Shown here: in pieces, positions 8,535 through 16,105 of the stretch
Layout of the letters: each line of letters begins with the position of its first letter
Numbering within the stretch: the first letter of the stretch is position 1
NCBI RefSeq assembly: GCF_003173775.1
Contig: NZ_CP029552.1
Coordinates: 5,601,001-5,665,000, forward strand
Direction: 5' to 3'
From: Methylobacterium sp. 17Sr1-1
GTDB lineage: Bacteria; Pseudomonadota; Alphaproteobacteria; Rhizobiales; Beijerinckiaceae
DNA: 64,000 nucleotides
Made by a program: the position numbers and the translations under genes
The notes under the pieces: model-generated
Seen by the model: only the letters and a program-made list of their open reading frames with translations
Database searches by the model: none
What the model was told of the DNA's origin: nothing

Positions 8535-9662
8535 ATGACCGGCCCCGCCTACCGCTTCGGCATCGAGGAGGAGTTCTTCCTGGCGGATGCCGCGACCCGC
8601 GGCACGCCGCGCGAGGGCGCGCGGGGCTTCCACGCCGCCGCCAAGGCCCTCCTGCCGGCGGCCGAGCGCGAGCTCCTGCAGAGCCAGATCGAGATCGCGA
8701 CGCCGCCGGCGACGAGCCTCGAGGAGGCCCGGGCCGGCCTCGCTTCCTTACGCCGGGGGCTCGCCGAGATCGGCCGGGCGCACGGGATCCTGGTCTTCGG
8801 CGCCGGCACCCATCCGGGCGCCGCCTGGGATGCGCAGGCTCCGACCGACGGGGCGCGCTACCACGGCATCCTCGACGAGGTGCGGATGGTGGGCCAGCGC
8901 AGCCTGGCGAGCGGCATGCACGTCCACGTCGAGGTGGCGCGGCCCGACGGCCGGGTCGACCTGATGAACCGGCTGCTGCCGTTCCTGCCGGTGCTGCTCG
9001 CGCTCTCGGTCTCCTCGCCGTTCTGGGAGGGGCGCGATACCGGCCTGTGCGGCTACCGCCTGTGCGCCTTCGGCGAGCTGCCGCGCACCGGCCTGCCCGA
9101 CCTGTTCGCCAGCAGCGCCGAGTTCGAGCGCTACGTCGCGGTGATGACGGCGGCCGGGGCGATCCAGGATGCGAGCTTCCTGTGGTGGTACCTGCGGCCC
9201 TCGATCCGCTACCCGACGCTGGAGCTGCGCATCGCCGATGCCTGCACCCGGGTCGAGGACGCGGTGGCGATCGCCGGCCTCTACCGCTGCCTCGTGCGCG
9301 CCGCCGAGCGCCGCCCCGACCTGAACGCCGGCCTCGACGGGGTCGCCCGGGCGGTGATCCGCGAGAACCTGTGGCGGGCCCAGCGCGACGGCGTGCGCGC
9401 CGCCCTGATCGATCCGCAGGCCGGCCGCGCGGTGCCCTACGGCGAGGCCCTGGAGGCCGTGCTGGCGCTCGTCGCCGAGGACGCGGCGGCTCTCGGCTGC
9501 GCGCAAGCCCTCGACGACGCCCGCCGCATCGCCCGCGACGGCACCAGCGCCGACCGCCAGCGCGCGGCCTACGCGGCCGGGCGGGGCGAGGACGGCGAGG
9601 ACGCGGCCGGCATCGCCGCGGTGGTCGACGCCCTGGCGCGGGAGACGGAGGGGCGGGCGTAG
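8535..9662 (+). CDS. YbdK-type carboxylate-amine ligase (glutamate-cysteine ligase family 2)
   Basis: A 375-residue ATP-grasp-like ligase of the GCS2 family. It has the N-terminal FGIEEEFFL signature, SQIEIATPP, GMHVHVEV and the WWYLRPSIRYPTLELRIAD block that are characteristic of YbdK proteins. E. coli YbdK has weak glutamate-cysteine ligase activity; the physiological substrate is not settled. ATG 8535 is where the family begins; the longer upstream frame is not conserved-looking. It lies alone on the plus strand, with the unrelated sigma 1.1-like gene 150 bp upstream. Confidence 0.88.
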   Translation: MTGPAYRFGIEEEFFLADAATRGTPREGARGFHAAAKALLPAAERELLQSQIEIATPPATSLEEARAGLASLRRGLAEIGRAHGILVFGAGTHPGAAWDAQAPTDGARYHGILDEVRMVGQRSLASGMHVHVEVARPDGRVDLMNRLLPFLPVLLALSVSSPFWEGRDTGLCGYRLCAFGELPRTGLPDLFASSAEFERYVAVMTAAGAIQDASFLWWYLRPSIRYPTLELRIADACTRVEDAVAIAGLYRCLVRAAERRPDLNAGLDGVARAVIRENLWRAQRDGVRAALIDPQAGRAVPYGEALEAVLALVAEDAAALGCAQALDDARRIARDGTSADRQRAAYAAGRGEDGEDAAGIAAVVDALARETEGRA

Positions 9663-9751
9663 GGCAGGGGGGCGCTTACGGCCCGACGGGTCCGCTTGGT
9701 CGCTGGCCGGCTTCCTTGCCGGCCTCACGAACCGCCACCCTCGGCGTCAGC

Positions 9752-10669
9752 TCACTCCCGCCGCCCGCCGATGAAGTCCACGAAGGCCCGCAGCGGCGCC
9801 GGCAGGTAGCGCCGGCCCGGATAGTACAGGAACGGCCCGGAGAAGCGCGGCCACCACGGCTCCAGGACGGGCTCCAGTGCCCCGCTGTCGAGATGCGGCC
9901 GCAGCCAGTCCTCGAACAGCCCGATCACGCCGAGCCCGGCGATGGCCGCCTCGACCGCGAGGTCGGTGGCGGTGCCGACCCGCACGGTGAGCGGGCCGGT
10001 CGGCTCGATCCGCACGGTCTCGCCGTCGCGCTCGAACGCCCATTCCGTCATCGCGCCGCTGGCGAAGCGGCCGCGCAGGCAGGCATGCGCCAGGAGGTCG
10101 CGCGGATGGGACGGCCGCCCGCGCCGGTCGAGATAGGCCGGCGCCGCGGCGGTGGCGTAACGCTGGGTGCGCGGGCCGATCGGCACCGCGATCATGTCCG
10201 GCTCCAGGCGCTCCTCGTAGCGGATGCCGGCGTCGCAGCCCGCCGCCAGCACGTCGACGAAGCCGTCCTCGGCGACGACGTCGAGGTGGATGTCCGGATA
10301 GGCGGCGAGGAAGGGCGGGACGATGTCCGGCAGCACGAGGCGCGCCGCGCTCACCGGCACGTTGAGGCGTACCGTACCGGCCGGGCGGTCGCGAAAGCCG
10401 TTGACCACGTCGAGGGCGGCCGCGACCTCGCCGAGGGCGGGCTTGAGCCGCTCCAGCAGCCGCGCCCCGGCCTCGGTCGGCGCGACGCTGCGGGTCGTGC
10501 GGTGGAGGAGCCGGACCCCGAACCCCGCTTCCAGCCGGCGCACCGCCTCGCTCAAGGTCGAGGCGCCGGTATCGCGGATCCGCGCCGCCTCGCGGAAGCC
10601 GCCAGCCTCCGCCACCGCCACGAAGGCGGCGAGGTCGCCGAGATCCGTCACCCTCGGATCCATCGTCAT
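9752..10669 (-). CDS. LysR-family transcriptional regulator
   Basis: A 305-residue regulator with an N-terminal winged helix-turn-helix (FVAVAEAGGFREAARI and STLSEAVRRLEAGFGVRLLHRTTRSV) and a C-terminal periplasmic-binding-like effector domain containing FEDWLRPHL. This is the CrgA/DsdC-like side of the family. It is divergent from the aldo-keto reductase gene at 10767, with 97 bp between the starts, the usual layout of a LysR protein and its target. ATG 10669 and ATG 10663 are both possible. Confidence 0.92.
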   Translation of the reverse strand: MTMDPRVTDLGDLAAFVAVAEAGGFREAARIRDTGASTLSEAVRRLEAGFGVRLLHRTTRSVAPTEAGARLLERLKPALGEVAAALDVVNGFRDRPAGTVRLNVPVSAARLVLPDIVPPFLAAYPDIHLDVVAEDGFVDVLAAGCDAGIRYEERLEPDMIAVPIGPRTQRYATAAAPAYLDRRGRPSHPRDLLAHACLRGRFASGAMTEWAFERDGETVRIEPTGPLTVRVGTATDLAVEAAIAGLGVIGLFEDWLRPHLDSGALEPVLEPWWPRFSGPFLYYPGRRYLPAPLRAFVDFIGGRRE

Positions 10670-10766
10670 TGTTCGTGATCCCGCACAGCCTGTCCGGATT
10701 GCATCGTCTTATCGCGCAGCTGCGCGGCGTCTAGATCCGGGTCGTCAGCGAGCGAGGAGACGGATC

Positions 10767-11636
10767 ATGAGCGGGATCGAGGATGCGGGAACCTACGCCC
10801 TGGGCGATCGGCGCGTGCGGCGCCTCGGCTACGGCGCGATGCAGCTCGCCGGCCCGGGCGTGTTCGGCCCGCCGAAGGACCGCGACGAGGCGGTGGCGGT
10901 CCTGCGCGAGGCAGTGGCACAGGGTGTGAACCACATCGATACCAGCGACTTCTACGGCCCCCACGTCACCAACGCGATCATCCGCGAGGCCCTGCACCCG
11001 TACCCGGACGACCTCGTGATCGTCACCAAGGTCGGCGCGGTGCGGGGGGCGGACGCGTCGTGGAACCCGGCCTTCTCGGCCGAGGCACTGACGGAGGCGG
11101 TGCACGACAACCTGCGCCATCTCGGCCTCGACGTGCTGGAAGTCGTCAACCTGCGGGCGATGTTCAGCGTGCACGGGCCGGCCGAGGGCTCCCTCGCGGC
11201 GCCGCTCGAGATCCTGGCCGATCTCCGGCACCGGGGGCTGATCCGCCGGATCGGGCTCAGCAACGTCACCGCGGCCCAGGTGGCCGAGGCGCGCGGCATC
11301 ACCCCGGTCGCCTGCGTGCAGAACCACTACAACCTCGTCCACCGGGCCGACGACGCCCTGGTGGACGCGCTGGCGGCCGACGGGACCGCCTACGTGCCGT
11401 TCTTCCCGCTCGGCGGCTTCAGCCCGATCCAGTCGCAGGGCCTGTCGGAAGTCGCCGCGTCGCTGGACGCGACGCCGATGCAGGTGGCGTTGGCCTGGCT
11501 CCTGCGCCGCTCGCCCAACCTCCTGCTCATTCCCGGCACCTCGTCGCGGGCGCATCTGCGCGAGAACCTGACTGCTGCGGCGCTGGACCTGCCGGAGGCG
11601 GCGATGCGGGCGCTCGACGGCATCGCCGGGGCGTAG
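10767..11636 (+). CDS. Aldo/keto reductase lacking the canonical His
   Basis: A 289-residue TIM-barrel oxidoreductase. Three of the four catalytic residues can be placed: Asp58 (NHIDTS), Tyr63 (DFYGP) and Lys88 (IVTKVG). At the position of the usual catalytic His (…DLYQIH) the sequence reads VVNLR, giving Arg130. This NLR variant is typical of the YdbC-like subgroup, so it is probably functional with a changed chemistry. Start ATG 10767 follows GAGGAGACGG. It is likely regulated by the divergent LysR protein. Confidence 0.88.
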   Translation: MSGIEDAGTYALGDRRVRRLGYGAMQLAGPGVFGPPKDRDEAVAVLREAVAQGVNHIDTSDFYGPHVTNAIIREALHPYPDDLVIVTKVGAVRGADASWNPAFSAEALTEAVHDNLRHLGLDVLEVVNLRAMFSVHGPAEGSLAAPLEILADLRHRGLIRRIGLSNVTAAQVAEARGITPVACVQNHYNLVHRADDALVDALAADGTAYVPFFPLGGFSPIQSQGLSEVAASLDATPMQVALAWLLRRSPNLLLIPGTSSRAHLRENLTAAALDLPEAAMRALDGIAGA

Positions 11637-11686
11637 GGCGGGCGGCGCGACGGTCCGGGGATGATGCCTGACCGCTGCGCGTCAGC

Positions 11687-11866
11687 ATGGCGGGCCGTCG
11701 TGGTTTTCGCGGCATGCGAGTGCCGGTCGAAGCGCTGTTCGAGAACCTGGCGGACAGCCTGTCGCTGGACGAGACCCTGGACGGCCCCGAGACCCTCGAC
11801 CGGGACGACGCGGTGGCCGTGCTCGACGTCGCCGCGCGTGCGGTCGCGAGGCCGAAGGCGGTGTGA
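11687..11866 (+). pseudogene. Truncated DUF433 antitoxin-like gene
   Basis: The frame from ATG 11687 to TGA 11866 encodes 59 residues that match the C-terminal two-thirds of DUF433 proteins: GFRGMRVPVEALFENLADSLSLDETL followed by a TLDRDDAVAVLDVAARA helix. The usual N-terminal part before GGRP-x-xRG is missing, because a stop lies 15 bp upstream of ATG 11687. DUF433 proteins are antitoxin partners of DUF5615 PIN-like toxins. The following frame (GTG 11863, overlapping the stop) begins like DUF5615. It is read as a decaying module. Confidence 0.6.
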
Positions 11867-11915
11867 GGGTCTTTGACGAGGGCGTTTCCCGTCATCGTCG
11901 ACGCGACGAGGGGAG
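11863..11915 (+). pseudogene. Remnant of the start of a DUF5615 PIN-like toxin
   Basis: Translation from GTG 11863, which overlaps the DUF433 stop, gives VRVFDEGVSRHRRRDE. This resembles the RVLFDEGVP start of DUF5615 toxins with one residue deleted; resemblance then ends, so the rest of the toxin is gone. The frame stays open into the next antitoxin gene, a coincidence or a scar of the deletion that removed the toxin. The call rests on a short stretch plus its position behind a DUF433 fragment. Confidence 0.45.
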
Positions 11916-11975
11916 TGTGCCACTCCATTCGGCCAGAGCGTCACGACCCACCGTCCCGCCCTTGCCCGCCATTCG

Positions 11976-11991
11976 CATAATTAGCATTATG
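11976..11991. promoter_or_regulatory. AT-rich palindrome upstream of the RelB-type antitoxin
   Basis: CATAAT-TAGC-ATTATG is a perfect 6-bp inverted repeat with a 4-bp loop in an otherwise GC-rich region, about 100 bp upstream of the antitoxin start. Antitoxins of this type autorepress through such palindromes. That this is the operator is inference. Confidence 0.35.
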
Positions 11992-12093
11992 GAACGAAGG
12001 GCCGGATCGGGGCTGTGCGGGGCAGGTTCCGCCGCGCCGCGGCGCCTTCCGGTTTCCCTTCTGGCCGACGCGAATCGGGTGCATAGTGGCGGC

Positions 12094-12321
12094 ATGACCG
12101 AGCTTCTCGAAAAGGCCATCGAGCGCGTCCGCTCCTTTCCCCCCAAGGCGCAGGACGACTTCGCCCGCGTGCTGCTGCGCCTGACGGGCGAAGAGACGGA
12201 GGTTGTCGCCCTGACGGAGGACGAGCAGGCCGCCATCGCCGCCTCGAAGGCGGCTGCGGCGCGAGGCGACTTCGCGACCGATGAGGAAGTGCGGGCGGTG
12301 TGGGCGACATACGGGCTGTGA
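12094..12321 (+). CDS. RelB/ParD-type antitoxin
   Basis: A 75-residue protein: an N-terminal helix MTELLEKAIERVRSFPPKAQDDFARVLL, then TEDEQAAIAASKAAAARGDFATDEEVRAVWATYGL. The last block is the typical C-terminal toxin-binding tail of short alphaproteobacterial antitoxins that pair with ParE/RelE toxins. It looks intact. Its stop overlaps the GTG of the toxin remnant at 12318 by 4 bp, the normal coupling. With the toxin crippled, the antitoxin may survive as an autonomous repressor or as an anti-addiction gene; that is inference. Confidence 0.8.
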   Translation: MTELLEKAIERVRSFPPKAQDDFARVLLRLTGEETEVVALTEDEQAAIAASKAAAARGDFATDEEVRAVWATYGL

Positions 12322-12467
12322 AAGTCCGCTTCACCCGTCCGGCCCTGAACGATCTGACGGCGCCCTATCCTTATCCGATCTTCTGCGAGATCACGGAGAC
12401 TGAGGTCATCGTGCACGCCATTCGCCACGGTGCCCGCGACCCCACAACGATGCCGGACGCGCAATGA
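12318..12467 (+). pseudogene. ParE/RelE-type toxin with an internal in-frame deletion
   Basis: The frame is uninterrupted (GTG 12318 to TGA 12467, 49 residues) but contains only the two ends of a ParE toxin. MKVRFTRPALNDLTA is the family's first strand and helix start, and it is joined directly to PYPYPIFCEITETEVIVHAIRHGARD, the family's last two strands. Roughly 45 residues covering the central helices and middle strands are missing compared with normal ParE toxins of about 95 residues. The frame was kept, so the product could still be made and might still bind the antitoxin. Translation is coupled to the antitoxin (4-bp overlap) and to the cupin gene (ATGA overlap). Confidence 0.75.
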
Positions 12468-12844
12468 CGAGCGCACCCCCACCCACCGCCAACCTCTTCG
12501 CCGGCCTGCCCGCGACGCCCCGGCCCGACGAGACCGTCGACATCCTGGCGCGAACCCCGCAGGCCCGCATCGAGCGGATCGTCTCCACCGGCCAGGCCAG
12601 CCCGCCGGGCTTCTGGTACGACCAGCCCTGGGACGAGTGGGTCGTGCTGCTCTCGGGATCCGCCGGCCTGCACCTGCACGGCGAGCGTGAGCCGCGGCGC
12701 CTCGCGCCCGGCGACCACCTGATGATCCCGGCGCATCTCCGCCACCGGGTCGAGTGGACCGATCCCGACGCGCCGACGGTCTGGCTCGCGGTCCACCTCC
12801 AGCCGGCGGATCAGCCGTCGACCTCGACGGTGAGCCCGTCATAG
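12464..12844 (+). CDS. Cupin-domain protein
   Basis: A 126-residue single-domain cupin. The first motif reads DQPWDEWVVLLSGSAGLHLHGE and the second LAPGDHLMIPAHLRHRVEWT, with metal-ligand candidates in the HLRHRVE segment. The first motif lacks the usual two His (reads DEWVVLL), so metal binding may be incomplete. ATG 12464 overlaps the toxin-remnant stop. Its 3' end overlaps the convergent MBL-hydrolase gene by 34 bp. The function is unknown. Confidence 0.8.
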   Translation: MTSAPPPTANLFAGLPATPRPDETVDILARTPQARIERIVSTGQASPPGFWYDQPWDEWVVLLSGSAGLHLHGEREPRRLAPGDHLMIPAHLRHRVEWTDPDAPTVWLAVHLQPADQPSTSTVSPS

Positions 12845-13617
12845 GCCGGCACCACCCCGGGCGGCAGGCGCCGGCCGAGCTCGCCGTAGTCGAGGTCGGT
12901 GTGGAGGTTGGTCAGGATGGCGCGGCGCGGGCGCACCTCCTCGATCAGCGCCAGGGCGTCCGGCACCGAGAAGTGGGTCGGGTGCGGCGTGTCGCGGAGC
13001 GCATCGATAATCAGGAGGTCGAGGTTGTTGAGCTGCGCCTTGGCGGCGTCCGGCATGGTGCTGACGTCCGGCGCGTAGGCCGCGTCGGCGAAGCGGAAGC
13101 CCAAGGCCGTCTCGGGCCCGTGCTCCATCGCGAAGGCCGTGGCGGTCACCGGCCCGCCCGGGCCCTCGACGGTCACCGGCGCGCCGGTCTCGAGTTCATG
13201 CAGGTCGAGGATCGGCGGGTAGAGGCTGCCGGGCCGCGAGGTGAAGCAGTAGCCGAAGCGGGCCCGCAGCAGCGCCGAGGTCTCGGCATCGGCATGGACC
13301 GCGATGCGCCGGCGCATGTGGATCACCATGGCGCGCACGTCGTCGATGCCGTGGGTGTGATCGGCGTGGGAATGGGTGAACAGGATGCCGTCGAGGCGCT
13401 GCACCTCGGCGTCGAGGAGCTGCTCGCGCAGGTCCGGCGAGGTGTCGACCAGCACGGTCGTCGCCTCGCTCTCGGTGTCGCGGCGCCGCACCAGGAGCGA
13501 GCAGCGTCGGCGCCGGTTGCGCGACTCGGCCGGGTCGCAGGCGCCCCAGCCGTAGCCGACCCGCGGCACGCCGCCCGAGGAGCCGCAGCCCAGGATGCGA
13601 AGGGTCAGGGTCGGCAT
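12811..13617 (-). CDS. MBL-fold metallohydrolase, PhnP/YcbX-like
   Basis: A 268-residue metallo-beta-lactamase-fold enzyme. It begins with LRILGCGSSGGVPRVG and carries the metal motif HSHADHTHGIDD, and later EHGPETALGFRF and NLHTDLDY, as in PhnP-type phosphoribosyl cyclic phosphodiesterases. In alphaproteobacteria this gene commonly follows metG and tatD, as here, outside any phosphonate operon. A nucleotide or cyclic phosphodiester substrate is inferred. ATG 13617 is 14 bp after the tatD stop, so the three genes form one operon. Confidence 0.88.
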   Translation of the reverse strand: MPTLTLRILGCGSSGGVPRVGYGWGACDPAESRNRRRRCSLLVRRRDTESEATTVLVDTSPDLREQLLDAEVQRLDGILFTHSHADHTHGIDDVRAMVIHMRRRIAVHADAETSALLRARFGYCFTSRPGSLYPPILDLHELETGAPVTVEGPGGPVTATAFAMEHGPETALGFRFADAAYAPDVSTMPDAAKAQLNNLDLLIIDALRDTPHPTHFSVPDALALIEEVRPRRAILTNLHTDLDYGELGRRLPPGVVPAYDGLTVEVDG

Positions 13618-13631
13618 GCGTGTCAGAACCC

Positions 13632-14444
13632 TCAACGGTGGGCGGCGGCCTTGTCGAACAGGCGATAGAAGTTGTCGGTGGTGAGCGCGGCCAGCGCCTC
13701 GGGGGTCAGGCCGACGGTCTCGGCCAGCACCCGGGCGGTGTCGGCGACGAAGGCCGGCTCGTTCGGCCGGCCCCGGTGCGGCACCGGCGCCAGATAGGGC
13801 GCGTCGGTCTCGACGAGCAGGCGCTCGCGCGGCACGGAGGCGGCGATCGACCGGATCTCGTCCGAGTTGCGGAACGTGACGATGCCGGAGAACGACACGT
13901 ACAACCCGAGCTCCACGCCGACCTCGGCGAGGCGCCGCCCCGACGAGAAGCAGTGCAGCACCGCCTTGAACGGGCCCTCGGCCATCTCCTCGGTGAGGAT
14001 CTGCGCCACGTCCTCGTCCGCCTCGCGGGCGTGGATGACGAGCGGCAGCCCGCTCTCCCGCGCCGCCGCGATGTGGGTGCGGAACACGCGCTGCTGCACG
14101 TCCCGCGGCGCGGTGTCGTAGTGGTAGTCGAGCCCCGCCTCGCCGATGCCGATGCAGCGCGGGTGGCGCGACAGCGCGACGATCTCGTCCGCCGCCACGT
14201 CCGGCTCCTCGCCGGCCTGATGCGGGTGGGTGCCGACCGTGAACAGGATCTCGGGATGGGCCTCGCTCAAGGCCCGGTAGGTCTCGAACCGTCGTACCCG
14301 GGTCGAGATCGTCACCATCCGGTCGATCCCGGCGGCCTTGGCCCGGGCCAGCACCTCGGGCAGCCGCTCGGCGAGGCCGGGCGAATCGAGGTGGCAATGG
14401 CTGTCGACCAGGCTTGCGCCTTGCGGGCTGTCGACCAGGCTCAC
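13632..14444 (-). CDS. TatD-family deoxyribonuclease
   Basis: A 270-residue TIM-barrel metal-dependent hydrolase. The metal ligands HCH appear in [13 protein letters not shown], followed by [25 protein letters not shown] and [14 protein letters not shown], all TatD signatures. Start GTG 14444 overlaps the metG stop by 4 bp (GTGA). The first 17 codons include a tandem duplication: the 16-bp block AGCCTGGTCGACAGCC occurs twice at 27-bp spacing, so residues SLVDS appear twice before the first metal motif. Translation could also begin after the first copy. Confidence 0.9.
   Translation of the reverse strand: MSLVDSPQGASLVDSHCHLDSPGLAERLPEVLARAKAAGIDRMVTISTRVRRFETYRALSEAHPEILFTVGTHPHQAGEEPDVAADEIVALSRHPRCIGIGEAGLDYHYDTAPRDVQQRVFRTHIAAARESGLPLVIHAREADEDVAQILTEEMAEGPFKAVLHCFSSGRRLAEVGVELGLYVSFSGIVTFRNSDEIRSIAASVPRERLLVETDAPYLAPVPHRGRPNEPAFVADTARVLAETVGLTPEALAALTTDNFYRLFDKAAAHR
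14399..14441. repeat. In-frame direct repeat at the metG/tatD junction
   Basis: The 16-bp block GGCTGTCGACCAGGCT occurs at 14399-14414 and again at 14426-14441, period 27 bp. It sits exactly at the start of tatD and next to the metG stop. It is one of nine short duplications at gene borders in this window. Confidence 0.9.
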
Positions 14445-15988
14445 GCCTCGGGCTCCACGTAGCGCGGGAAGATCGGGCTCGGCGCCGGCAGGGCGGTGCC
14501 CGCCACGAGCCGCCCCTTGGCCCCGACATCGGCGAGGTTGCGCGCATCGGGCGCCACCGCCAGCAGGTCGAGGAGACGGGCCGCGGCGCTCGGGATGAAG
14601 GGCTGGACCAGGATGCCGACCGCCCGCAGCACCTCGGCGGTGGTATAGAGCACAGCCTCCATCCGGGCCGGGTCCGTCTTGCGCAGGGCCCACGGCTCCT
14701 GGCCGGCGAAGTAGCGGTTGGCCTCCGCCACCACGGCCCAGATCTCGGCCAGCACCGCGTGCAGGGCGAGGTCCTGCATCAGCCCCCTCGCCTTCTCCGG
14801 CAGCGCGTCGGCCATCGCCAGCAGCGCCCGGTCGGCGGCGGAGGGCTCGCCGGCTTGCGGGACCTGACCGCCGCAATTGCGGGCGATCATGGTCAGCGAG
14901 CGCTGGGCGAGGTTGCCGAGGTCGTTGGCGAGGTCGGCGTTGAGCCGGTTGACGATCGCCTCGTGCGAGTAGCTGCCGTCCTGGCCGAACGGCACCTCGC
15001 GCAGCACGAAGTAGCGCAGGGGATCGACGCCGTAGGTGTCGGCGAGGCCGACGGGGTCGACGACGTTGCCGACCGACTTCGACATCTTCTCCCCCTTGTT
15101 GAGGAGGAAGCCGTGGCCGAAGACGCGCTTGGGCACCGGAATCCCGGCCGATAGCAGGAAGGCCGGCCAGTACACCGCGTGGAAGCGGATGATGTCCTTG
15201 CCGATGACGTGGAGATCCGCCGGCCAGTGGCGCCAGCGCGGATCGGCCTCGTCGGGGAAGCCGCAGGACGTGACGTAGTTCGTCAGCGCGTCGACCCAGA
15301 CATACATCACGTGGGCCGGGTTGCCCGGCACCGGCACGCCCCAGTCGAAGGTGGTGCGGCTGACGGAGAGATCCTGCAGGCCGGAACGGACGAAGCTCGT
15401 CACCTCGTTGCGGCGGGTGTCGGGGCCGATGAAGTCCGGATGGGCCTCGTAATGGGCGAGCAGGCGCTCGGCGTAAGCCGAGAGCCGGAAGAAGTAGCTC
15501 TCCTCCTCGACCCACTCGACCGGGGTGCCGGTCTTCTCCGCCCGGCGGCTGCCGTCGGGGGCCGTCACGAGCTCGGATTCGTCGTAATAGGCCTCGTCGC
15601 GGACCGAGTACCAGCCGGCATACTTGGCGAGATAGATGTCGCCGTTCTCCTCCATCCGGCGCCACAGGGCCTGGGCGGAGGCGATGTGGTCGGCGTCGGT
15701 GGTGCGGATGAAGCGGTCGAAGGAGCAGTCCAGGCGCTCGGCCATGGTGCGGAAGCGCGGCGCCATGTCGTCGACGAAGGCGCGCGGGCTGATCCCGGCC
15801 TTGGCGGCGGTCTGCTGGATCTTGAGGCCGTGCTCGTCGGTGCCGGTGGTGAAGAACACGTCGTAGCCGTCGAGGCGCTTGAAGCGCGCGATGGCGTCGG
15901 CGGCGATCACCTCGTAGGCGTGGCCGATATGCGGCACCCCGTTGGGGTACGAGATGGCGGTGGTGATGAAGTACGGCTCGCCCGCCAC
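14441..15988 (-). CDS. metG: Methionyl-tRNA synthetase
   Basis: A 515-residue class I aminoacyl-tRNA synthetase. It has the ATP-binding HIGH motif in [12 protein letters not shown] near the N terminus and the KMSKS loop as [13 protein letters not shown]. The C-terminal EMAP-like domain of longer MetG proteins is absent, as is usual in alphaproteobacteria. Start GTG 15988 ([17 protein letters not shown]) was chosen because the family begins at this point; the open frame upstream to 16081 has no family similarity. It heads the operon metG-tatD-MBL hydrolase. Confidence 0.95.
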   Translation of the reverse strand: MAGEPYFITTAISYPNGVPHIGHAYEVIAADAIARFKRLDGYDVFFTTGTDEHGLKIQQTAAKAGISPRAFVDDMAPRFRTMAERLDCSFDRFIRTTDADHIASAQALWRRMEENGDIYLAKYAGWYSVRDEAYYDESELVTAPDGSRRAEKTGTPVEWVEEESYFFRLSAYAERLLAHYEAHPDFIGPDTRRNEVTSFVRSGLQDLSVSRTTFDWGVPVPGNPAHVMYVWVDALTNYVTSCGFPDEADPRWRHWPADLHVIGKDIIRFHAVYWPAFLLSAGIPVPKRVFGHGFLLNKGEKMSKSVGNVVDPVGLADTYGVDPLRYFVLREVPFGQDGSYSHEAIVNRLNADLANDLGNLAQRSLTMIARNCGGQVPQAGEPSAADRALLAMADALPEKARGLMQDLALHAVLAEIWAVVAEANRYFAGQEPWALRKTDPARMEAVLYTTAEVLRAVGILVQPFIPSAAARLLDLLAVAPDARNLADVGAKGRLVAGTALPAPSPIFPRYVEPEA

Positions 15989-16105
15989 GACTGGGTTCCC
16001 GGATGGTTGGCTTCGGATCGCGAAGGCGCCCGCGAGGGCGCCCGTCCGAGCCTTAGAGCAAATTCGGGCGGCGGTGCCCACCCCTTCCGGCGGCGTTTCC
16101 GGCGC

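Noticed and set aside
6399..8633. 744-codon version of the P450 gene
   Set aside because: The first 277 codons overlap the plus-strand sigma 1.1-like gene and have no P450 features; the family starts at 7802.
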